A stretch of DNA of 9,822 nucleotides from Rhodobacteraceae bacterium UBA1943 (lineage in GTDB: Bacteria; Pseudomonadota; Alphaproteobacteria; Rhodobacterales; Rhodobacteraceae), in assembly GCA_002336845.1 (NCBI GenBank), contig DDEX01000057.1, positions 88,304-98,125 of the forward strand. Direction: 5' to 3'. Under the pieces are notes generated by a model. It had not been told where the DNA came from. It saw only the letters and a program-made list of their open reading frames with translations, and searched no databases. Shown one piece after another: positions 1 through 5,214 of this stretch. The first letter of the stretch is position 1; the number at the start of each line of letters is the position of its first letter. The translations under genes were made by a program, and so were the position numbers.

Positions 1-123
1 GACCACCGCATCAACCTGACGCTCTATTCGCTGGGGCAGGTCATGGCGGGCGACCTGACCGAGACGATCGACGCATTGATCGCCCATGATCAGGCCGAGA
101 AACTGGCCGAGATGGAAGGATGA
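1..123 (+). CDS. prfA: Peptide chain release factor 1, C-terminal 40 residues (partial)
   Basis: This is the 3' end of an ORF entering from the left edge, read in frame 1 and ending in TGA at 121-123. The 40 visible residues begin DHRINLTLYSLGQVM and end with an acidic helix, DQAEKLAEMEG. The 'DHRINLTLY' stretch followed by 'GDLTETIDALI' is characteristic of the C-terminal end of class I release factors of the RF1 type, which recognise UAA and UAG stop codons and trigger peptide release at the ribosome. The catalytic GGQ and codon-recognition PxT motifs lie outside the window. The stop overlaps the prmC start as ATGA (120-123), which suggests translational coupling. RF1 rather than RF2 is favoured by the wording and by the prmC neighbour; only the tail is visible. 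Confidence 0.93.
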   Translation, partial: DHRINLTLYSLGQVMAGDLTETIDALIAHDQAEKLAEMEG

Positions 124-149
124 CGCCCAAAGCGATGACGCCCAAAGCG
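120..149 (+). repeat. 15-bp perfect tandem duplication at the prmC start
   Basis: The unit atgacgcccaaagcg occurs at 120-134 and again at 135-149, followed by a partial third resemblance (acgacg). It is in frame and encodes MTPKA twice, giving two consecutive ATG codons. The first ATG overlaps the prfA stop; the second lies 11 nt beyond it. The copies are identical at synonymous positions, which points to a fairly recent slippage event or to a constraint on the DNA. Confidence 0.95.
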
Positions 150-1004
150 ACGACGGGCGCCGAGGCCCTGCGCGCCGCCATCCCCCGCCTGCGCGCCGCC
201 GGGATCGAGGAGGCGCCGCGCGATGCCCGCCTTCTTCTTGCCCATGCGCTGCACATCGCGCCCGACCGGGTGACGCTGCATACGGGTGACGTGCTGACCG
301 AGGCGCAGGAGATGGCCTTTGATGCAGCCGTCACCGCCCGCGCCGCCCGTCAGCCCCTGTCGCAGATCACCGGCCAGCGCCTGTTCTGGGGCCGCAGCTT
401 TCGCGTGACCCGCGACACGCTGGACCCGCGCCCCGAGACCGAGGTTCTGGTGGCCGAAGCCCTGTCGCGCCCCTTTGTGAAAATGGCCGATCTGGGCACT
501 GGCACCGGTTGCATCCTCATCTCTTGCCTGCTGGGAATGCCCATGGCGACCGGCATTGGCACCGATCTGTCCCAAGCCGCGCTGGCCGTGGCCGAGGGCA
601 ACGCCATGGCCCATGGCCTGACCCGCGCCCGGTTTCGCCGGGCCGATTGGTTCAACGGCATCACCGACCGTTTTGACCTGATCGTCTCGAACCCGCCCTA
701 TATCGCGGCGGATGAAATGGCGGGCCTCTCGCCCGAGGTGAGAGAGTGGGAACCGCATTCAGCCCTGACCCCCGGCGGCGACGGGCTGGACGCCTATCGC
801 GCCATCGCGCTGGGTGCGGGTGCGCGGCTGATGCCGGGAGGGCGGCTGCTGCTGGAGATCGGGCCGACGCAGGGGCAGGCGGTTGCAACCCTTCTGGCAG
901 CACAAGGCTTTCAGGCCATCCGCATCCTGCCCGATCTGGATGGGCGCGACCGTGTTGTGGCGGCCATCGCACCGGGCGGGCCGGACCGTTGCGGCTGTGC
1001 CTGA
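120..1004 (+). CDS. prmC: Release factor glutamine methyltransferase PrmC (HemK)
   Basis: 294-residue S-adenosylmethionine-dependent methyltransferase that N5-methylates the glutamine of the GGQ motif in release factors 1 and 2, raising termination efficiency in the cytoplasm. An N-terminal helical domain (about residues 10-90, containing 'DARLLLAHAL' and 'QPLSQITGQRLFWG') binds the release factor. It is followed by 'DPRPETEVLV' (102-111), the SAM-binding loop DLGTGTG (124-130) and the catalytic NPPY motif (191-194), which contacts the substrate glutamine. Length is normal for the family. The start at 120 overlaps the prfA stop (ATGA). A second in-frame ATG lies at 135, because the first five codons (MTPKA) are perfectly duplicated, so the true start could be either. 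The last ten residues or so (GGPDRCGCA) look unconserved. It is co-transcribed with its substrate gene prfA, a common bacterial arrangement. Confidence 0.96.
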   Translation: MTPKAMTPKATTGAEALRAAIPRLRAAGIEEAPRDARLLLAHALHIAPDRVTLHTGDVLTEAQEMAFDAAVTARAARQPLSQITGQRLFWGRSFRVTRDTLDPRPETEVLVAEALSRPFVKMADLGTGTGCILISCLLGMPMATGIGTDLSQAALAVAEGNAMAHGLTRARFRRADWFNGITDRFDLIVSNPPYIAADEMAGLSPEVREWEPHSALTPGGDGLDAYRAIALGAGARLMPGGRLLLEIGPTQGQAVATLLAAQGFQAIRILPDLDGRDRVVAAIAPGGPDRCGCA

Positions 1005-1039
1005 TCTGGCCATTTCCTGCGGAAACCCCAAGAATCCGC

Positions 1040-1066
1040 TTGTCAGGCACCGATATCCGTGATTAT
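1040..1066 (+). promoter_or_regulatory. Weak candidate promoter upstream of the DUF4167 gene
   Basis: A TTGTCA box (1040-1045) is followed after 15 nt by GATTAT (1061-1066), which matches four of six bases of the sigma-70 -10 consensus. The spacing is shorter than the preferred 17. The 178-nt gap between prmC and the DUF4167 gene is the only long spacer in this block, so an internal promoter is plausible, but this is a pattern match by eye only. Confidence 0.22.
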
Positions 1067-1079
1067 TCCGCAGATGCAC

Positions 1080-1102
1080 GAGGGCGGGCATTTCGCCCCC
1101 TC
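1080..1102 (+). other. GC-rich stem-loop in the prmC-DUF4167 gap
   Basis: GAGG-(GC)-GGGC (1080-1089), loop ATTTC (1090-1094) and GCCC-CCTC (1095-1102) can form an eight-base-pair stem with a two-base bulge. No T-tract follows (ctgcgcaatg), so it is not a typical intrinsic terminator. It could attenuate transcription, stabilise the upstream mRNA end, or be incidental in GC-rich DNA. Confidence 0.35.
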
Positions 1103-1172
1103 CTGCGCAATGCCATGCACCCGCCTGACTGTATTTCGGCCCCGAATGGGCTGCGGCAGGGTCCAAGCCATC

Positions 1173-1178
1173 AAAGGA
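1173..1178 (+). promoter_or_regulatory. Ribosome binding site for the DUF4167 gene
   Basis: AAAGGA lies 4 nt before the ATG at 1183 and is the best purine-rich match in the region. It supports this start, which gives the conserved short basic N-terminus (MRSSKSRSRSKQNRPR). Confidence 0.65.
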
Positions 1179-1182
1179 CAAG

Positions 1183-2034
1183 ATGCGCTCCTCCAAGTCT
1201 CGTTCGCGCTCGAAGCAGAACCGCCCGCGCACGCTCGGCAATATCATCAATCGCGTGTTCGACTCCTCGGGCCCCGAGGGGAAGGTGCGCGGCACGCCCC
1301 AGCAGATCATTGAAAAATATCTGGCGCTGGCGCGGGATGCACAGCTCTCGAATGACCGTGTGGCGGCCGAGAACTTCCTGCAACATGCCGAGCATTACAC
1401 CCGCATGCTGGCCGAGGCGCAGCGCGAAATGGCGGCCGAGCAAGAGGCCCGCCAGCAGTATCACCAGCAGAACAACCAGAACGGCAACCGCGACCGTCAG
1501 GCCAATGACCGGGGCGAGCGGCAGGACTATCGTGGCGAGCAAGCCGAGGATTTCGCCGCCAATGCCGATGGGTTCGAGGTTGTCGGGGGCGATGACGACG
1601 GCCATCTGGTTGAACTGCCAGAGGCGCCGCGCCCGCAGCATCAGCCCCAGCAGAACCAGCGCCGCGACGACAACCCGAACCGCGACAACAATCAGAACCG
1701 TCGCCGGGATGACAATCGCCGCCGGGACGACAATCGGCGCGACGACAACCGCCGCGAGGATCGTCCGCAGCATGAAAACCGTCGCCGTGAGGACCGCCCG
1801 CAAGAGCCGCGTGCCGAGGTTCAGAAGGTTGAAATCAGCGTGACGGCCGAAGCCCCTGCCGCGCCGGTTACCGAAGCGCCCGCAGAGCCGGTGGCCATGG
1901 CGGTTGAACACCCCCCGATGGCCGCCGAAGCACCGGCCAAGGCCCCGCGCGCCCCGCGCAAGCCACGAGCGCCAAAAGTTGCCAGCGTCGATGGGGGCGC
2001 CGCTACGGGTGAGGCGCCCGAAGCTGCCGAATGA
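1183..2034 (+). CDS. DUF4167 domain protein with low-complexity charged tail
   Basis: 283-residue protein of unknown function. Residues 1-16 are strongly basic (Arg/Lys/Ser). Residues 20-82 carry the recognisable DUF4167 pattern, with 'SSGPEGKVRGTPQQI', 'EKYLALARDAQ' and 'DRVAAENFLQHAEHYTRML', predicted helical and typical of Alphaproteobacteria. After about residue 83 the chain is probably disordered: Gln/Asn-rich (90-125), an acidic patch (FEVVGGDDDGHLVELPEAP, 131-149), a run of RRDDN/RREDRPQ repeats (159-207), and a Pro/Ala/Lys-rich end with 'APRAPRKPRAPK'. There is no signal peptide or membrane segment, so it is probably cytoplasmic. The basic, Arg-rich disordered architecture resembles RNA-binding proteins, and the prfA-prmC neighbours fit a link to translation or RNA, but both are inference. 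A strong terminator follows the stop directly. Confidence 0.9.
   Translation: MRSSKSRSRSKQNRPRTLGNIINRVFDSSGPEGKVRGTPQQIIEKYLALARDAQLSNDRVAAENFLQHAEHYTRMLAEAQREMAAEQEARQQYHQQNNQNGNRDRQANDRGERQDYRGEQAEDFAANADGFEVVGGDDDGHLVELPEAPRPQHQPQQNQRRDDNPNRDNNQNRRRDDNRRRDDNRRDDNRREDRPQHENRRREDRPQEPRAEVQKVEISVTAEAPAAPVTEAPAEPVAMAVEHPPMAAEAPAKAPRAPRKPRAPKVASVDGGAATGEAPEAAE
1657..1803 (+). repeat. Degenerate coding repeat, RRDDN / RREDRPQ units
   Basis: This stretch encodes about six imperfect units in the DUF4167 protein (residues 159-207): RRDDNPN, RDNNQN, RRRDDN, RRRDDN, RRDDN, RREDRPQ and RRREDRPQ. The DNA is also repetitive (recurring cgccgcgacgacaac-like blocks) with synonymous differences between copies, so the array is not brand new. 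The encoded segment alternates positive and negative charge and is expected to be disordered and variable in length between strains. Confidence 0.85.
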
Positions 2035-2061
2035 ACCAAAGAGCTGCCGAATGAACCAAAG
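2022..2061 (+). repeat. 20-bp perfect tandem duplication spanning the DUF4167 stop codon
   Basis: The unit agctgccgaatgaaccaaag is present at 2022-2041 and 2042-2061 without mismatch. The first copy contains the last codons (Ala-Glu) and the TGA stop at 2032-2034. The second is untranslated in that frame and runs straight into the terminator stem, sharing its first G. With one copy removed, the gene would still end correctly just before the terminator. Confidence 0.97.
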
Positions 2062-2091
2062 GCCCACCGATCCGGTGGGCCTTTTCATTTT
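2058..2091 (+). terminator. Intrinsic terminator between convergent DUF4167 gene and rsmA
   Basis: A perfect 8-bp stem, GGCCCACC (2061-2068) and GGTGGGCC (2074-2081), with loop GATCC, is followed by TTTTCATTTT (2082-2091). AAA at 2058-2060 can extend the stem with the T-run. This is a textbook rho-independent terminator for the + strand. Read on the - strand, the same hairpin is followed by TTTGGTTC, a weaker T-tract, so it may also end the rsmA operon. The rsmA stop codon (2085-2087) lies inside the + strand T-rich tail. Confidence 0.93.
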
Positions 2092-2924
2092 GCGACCTCG
2101 CGTGCCAGGGCGCAAAATCCCTCCAGTGAAATCTCCTCAGCCCGCGCGGTGGGCGGGATGCCGGCGGCGATCAGCCGCTCTTCAATGTCGGGCCCCATCG
2201 CCTTCAGCGACGATCGCAGCATTTTGCGCCGCTGGTTGAAGGCCATGGCGGTGATGCGGCTCAACACCGCCTCGTCCGCCGGAAAGCGCGGTTCGGGCAG
2301 GCGGGTGAAGTGGACGACCGCCGAATGCACTTTCGGGGCGGGGGTAAAGGCCTCGGGCGGCAGATGCAGCACGATCTTAGGTTCGGCCCGCCATTGCGAC
2401 AAAAGCGCGAGGCGGCCGTAATGCTCGGTCCGGGGCCTGGCCACGATCCGCTCTGCCACCTCTTTTTGAAACATCAGCGTCAGGCTGTCCCAGAACGGCG
2501 GCCATACCTTGGGCGTCAGCCAGCGGATCAGCAATTCGGTGCCGACGTTATAGGGCAGGTTGGCCACGATGCGGATGGGCGCTGTCAGATGCGACAGCGC
2601 ATCCACCTCCAGCGCATCGCCATTGATAACCTCCAGCTTGCCGGGATAGGCGGCCGCAATTTCGGCCAGCGGCGCCATGCAGCGGGGATCCTTCTCGACC
2701 GCCAGTACCCGCCGCGCGCCTTCGGCCAGAAGGCCACGGGTCAAGCCGCCGGGGCCGGGCCCCACCTCCAGCACGTCACAGGATGAAAGGTCGCCCGCAA
2801 GGCGCGCGATTTTCGCCGTCAGGTTCAGATCCAGCAGGAAGTTCTGGCCAAGCTGCTTTTTCGCAACCAGATCATGGGCCTGAATGACCTCTCGCAGCGG
2901 TGGCAGCCCGTCAATCGTTGCCAT
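2085..2924 (-). CDS. rsmA: 16S rRNA (adenine(1518)-N6/adenine(1519)-N6)-dimethyltransferase
   Basis: 279-residue KsgA/RsmA protein that uses SAM to dimethylate the two adjacent adenines in the 3' terminal hairpin of 16S rRNA during late 30S assembly. Visible motifs are LGQNFL (25-30), which contributes to SAM binding; the glycine-rich loop EVGPGPGG (53-60); the acidic 'VEKD' (76-79) that holds the ribose; and the catalytic NLPYNVGT (122-129). The C-terminal helical part includes 'AFNQRRKMLRSSL'. Length is normal. An in-frame upstream extension of 53 codons was rejected because it overlaps the end of pdxA and reads as unconserved sequence. The chosen ATG at 2924 lies 1 nt after the pdxA TAG (TAGAATG), with GGGG five nt upstream, so translation is probably coupled. 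It is the last gene of the operon. Confidence 0.96.
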   Translation of the reverse strand: MATIDGLPPLREVIQAHDLVAKKQLGQNFLLDLNLTAKIARLAGDLSSCDVLEVGPGPGGLTRGLLAEGARRVLAVEKDPRCMAPLAEIAAAYPGKLEVINGDALEVDALSHLTAPIRIVANLPYNVGTELLIRWLTPKVWPPFWDSLTLMFQKEVAERIVARPRTEHYGRLALLSQWRAEPKIVLHLPPEAFTPAPKVHSAVVHFTRLPEPRFPADEAVLSRITAMAFNQRRKMLRSSLKAMGPDIEERLIAAGIPPTARAEEISLEGFCALAREVAK

Positions 2925-2925
2925 T

Positions 2926-3894
2926 CTATCCCCGTGCTTCGGCCATGCGCGCCGCCATCCGCAGGGCCGCCACCAGACTGTCGGGCCGCGCAATCCCTTT
3001 GCCGGCAATGTCAAAGGCCGTGCCATGATCGGGTGAGGTGCGGATGAAGGGCAGGCCCAGCGTGACGTTGACGCCTTCGTCAAAGGCCAGCGTCTTGATC
3101 GGGATCAGCGCCTGATCGTGATAGGCACAGATGGCTGCGTCATAGCCTGCACGGGCGCGGGCGTGAAACATGGTGTCGGCGGGCAGGGGGCCTTCCAGGG
3201 CAAAGCCCTCTTCGCGCCGCAGGGATTCGATCAGGGGGGCGATCCAGTCCAGCTCCTCTTGCCCCATCGCACCGCCTTCGCCCGCATGGGGGTTCAGTCC
3301 CGCCACGGCGATGACCGGGTTTTCAAGGCCGAAGTCGCGGATCAGGCCGGCATGGGTCAGCCGGATGGTCTCTTCCAGCAGGCGAGGGGTCAGGGCTTGC
3401 GGCACCTCGGACAAGGCGATGTGGATGGTGGCGGGCACGACGCGCAGGGCGTCGCAGGCCAGCATCATCACCACGCGGTCAACGCCCGCCAGATGGGCCA
3501 GAAACTCAGTATGACCGGGAAAGGCGAAACCGGCGCCATCCTTCAGCGCCTTCTTGTGAATGGGCGCAGTGCAGATCGCCGCCGCCTCGCCGCGCATCAC
3601 CAGGGCCACGCCGGTCTCGATCGCCTGAATGACGCCGCTTGCATTGGCCGCCTGCGGCTGGCCCGCCACCGCCGTGCCACCAAAGGGCAGGGGCAGCACC
3701 GGCAGATGGCTGGCAGGCACCGACAGCGCATCCTCTGCCCGCGAAATCTCCCGCACAGCCGTGCCGCGTGGCAGGTGGCGCGGGTCGCCGATCCAGAAAA
3801 AGGGCAGGCTGTCACCCAGAACCGCCCGCGCAGCCACGGAAATTTCCGGGCCTATGCCCGCAGGCTCGCCGCAACTCAATGCGATGGGCCGCAT
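2926..3894 (-). CDS. pdxA: 4-hydroxythreonine-4-phosphate dehydrogenase PdxA
   Basis: 322-residue NAD(P)-dependent, metal-requiring dehydrogenase of the DXP-dependent pyridoxal phosphate pathway. It oxidises 4-phosphohydroxy-L-threonine to a product that decarboxylates to 3-amino-1-hydroxyacetone phosphate, the partner of PdxJ. The N-terminal 'SCGEPAGIGPE' (7-17), 'FPGHTE' (125-130), 'AGLNPHAGE' (198-206), 'AYHDQALIPIK' (257-267) and 'TSPDHGTAFDIAG' (286-298) are family hallmarks. By alignment with the E. coli enzyme, H158, H203 and H259 are the expected metal ligands, one from each half of the dimer active site plus the YHDQ motif. Length is normal. The ATG at 3894 follows the surA TGA by 1 nt (TGAGATG) with little Shine-Dalgarno of its own, so it probably depends on coupled translation. 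Pairing with surA and rsmA is a long-known arrangement. Confidence 0.96.
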   Translation of the reverse strand: MRPIALSCGEPAGIGPEISVAARAVLGDSLPFFWIGDPRHLPRGTAVREISRAEDALSVPASHLPVLPLPFGGTAVAGQPQAANASGVIQAIETGVALVMRGEAAAICTAPIHKKALKDGAGFAFPGHTEFLAHLAGVDRVVMMLACDALRVVPATIHIALSEVPQALTPRLLEETIRLTHAGLIRDFGLENPVIAVAGLNPHAGEGGAMGQEELDWIAPLIESLRREEGFALEGPLPADTMFHARARAGYDAAICAYHDQALIPIKTLAFDEGVNVTLGLPFIRTSPDHGTAFDIAGKGIARPDSLVAALRMAARMAEARG

Positions 3895-3895
3895 C

Positions 3896-5212
3896 TCAGG
3901 GCGTCCGAATCTCGGCCTCGGCCTTCAGCTCTTGCAGGTAAAGATCGGCCAATGAACCCATCCGCTGGTTCTGCAACTGGCGGCGCGCATCGTCGCGCGA
4001 CGGCATCAGAGAGGTGTCCATCCCGCGGCGGCACACCATCAGGAACACCCGCCAGCCGCCCCGCACCACCGAGGCAGAGCTTTCGCCGGGATCAAGCAGG
4101 CTCAGCGGCCCGGCGACATCCTTCGGTATCTGGCTTGCCGACTGGGTAATCCGTTTCAGACGGTCTGGCGACTGGCCCTTGGCCACATCGTAAAGATCGT
4201 CACAGGTATCGACCGCCTTGCGCACGGCGGCGGCGGTTGCCAGGGCAGCAGAATCGTTCGGAATCAGATATTCGGCATATTCGGTCTTGATCTGCTTCTC
4301 GGCGGCCGAAATCGGCTCGTCCGCACGATCCAGCACCATGTAGATCGCAACGCTGTCATCCGTCTCGACAATGCGCGAGACAGTGCCGGGTGCGGTGTTT
4401 TGCAGCACGGCACGGGTCGTTTCATCCAGCGCGGTCAGGCGCTGCCAGTCACGCGACCCGCCATGACCTGCGGTCTTGCCTTGCGAATATTTCCGGGCAG
4501 CGGCGGCAAAATCGGATTCCGATTTGATGGTCACGCGCAGCTTTCGCGCCAGTGCCAGCGAGCCAGAGCGTTCCTTGCCGGTGCCGGGCAGGATGATCTC
4601 GGCCAGCCGCAGCGTGGGCACAGTGTCGGTGCTATAGGCTGCCAGCGCGCGGTCCACCTCGGCATCGGTAATGGTGACCGTGCCCGCATAGCGCGCGCGC
4701 ACCACCTCGCGCCAGAGCATGCCGGCGCTGACGAAATCGCGGAAGGTTTCCGGCTCTACCCCGCCCTGACCGATGGCCTTGACGAATTCATCGACCGACA
4801 GGTTGGCCCGGCTGGCAAATTCCTCCATGCCGGATTTGATCTGCTCTGGCGTGATCTTGATGCCCAGACGCTTGGCCTCGGACAGGCGCAGGCGGTCTTC
4901 GATCAGCGTGTCCATCGCCATCTTTTCCAGATCGCCCGGCTGGCGCAGGATCTCCATGAACTTGATGCGCTGGTCCAGTTCGTATTGGGTAATGGCCCTG
5001 CCATTCACCGTGGCAACGGGCGTGAACTGGTTTGCCATCGCAGCAGGGCTGCTTGCCGCAATGCCCCCCGCAGCAAGCAGCGCCGCGACGCAAAGCCCGC
5101 GTGCCGCCGCGGCAACCGTCATCCGAGTGGTTTTCTGCGCCTGTCTCATCGCCTGCCGTCTTCCATTGTCGCCACCCGAGGTCTTGCCACGGTGCCCGTC
5201 GCTTCGTTTCAT
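3896..5212 (-). CDS. surA: Periplasmic peptidyl-prolyl isomerase/chaperone SurA
   Basis: SurA-type chaperone that escorts unfolded outer-membrane proteins, including LptD, across the periplasm. Numbered from the ATG at 5212 (438 residues): a long basic n-region (1-36), a hydrophobic stretch (38-50) and a probable signal cleavage after AMA60; the SurA N-terminal domain, beginning 'VATVNGRAITQYELDQRI'; then one parvulin-like PpiC domain (about 197-296) with 'FAAAARKYSQGKTAGHGG' and 'GTVSRIV'. A C-terminal segment follows. Only one parvulin domain is visible, against two in E. coli, which is usual for Alphaproteobacteria. The start is uncertain: 5212 has GGAG at a six-nt spacing and sits 2 nt past the lptD stop; 5149 gives a tidier signal peptide but a weaker binding site; 5227 would overlap lptD. 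Residues C337 and C394 could form a disulfide. Confidence 0.92.
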   Translation of the reverse strand: MKRSDGHRGKTSGGDNGRRQAMRQAQKTTRMTVAAAARGLCVAALLAAGGIAASSPAAMANQFTPVATVNGRAITQYELDQRIKFMEILRQPGDLEKMAMDTLIEDRLRLSEAKRLGIKITPEQIKSGMEEFASRANLSVDEFVKAIGQGGVEPETFRDFVSAGMLWREVVRARYAGTVTITDAEVDRALAAYSTDTVPTLRLAEIILPGTGKERSGSLALARKLRVTIKSESDFAAAARKYSQGKTAGHGGSRDWQRLTALDETTRAVLQNTAPGTVSRIVETDDSVAIYMVLDRADEPISAAEKQIKTEYAEYLIPNDSAALATAAAVRKAVDTCDDLYDVAKGQSPDRLKRITQSASQIPKDVAGPLSLLDPGESSASVVRGGWRVFLMVCRRGMDTSLMPSRDDARRQLQNQRMGSLADLYLQELKAEAEIRTP

Positions 5213-5214
5213 GG

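Noticed and set aside
746..1843. 365-codon open frame on the + strand overlapping prmC and DUF4167
   Set aside because: It is a shadow in another frame: Arg/Pro/Thr-rich with no domain pattern, and it crosses two well-supported genes.
1171..2115. 314-codon open frame on the - strand, antisense to the DUF4167 gene
   Set aside because: Its apparent hydrophobic runs (Val/Ile-rich) are the reverse complement of the RRDDN-coding repeats. It has no recognised domain and runs through the terminator and across the end of rsmA.
2925..3083. 53-codon N-terminal extension of rsmA in the same frame
   Set aside because: It overlaps the conserved end of pdxA, reads as low-quality sequence, and RsmA proteins start near the MATIDGLPPL segment.
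3118..4149. 343-codon open frame on the + strand antisense to pdxA/surA
   Set aside because: The opposite strand holds pdxA and surA with clear motifs. This translation is Gln/Arg/Gly-rich and typical of antisense frames in GC-rich DNA.
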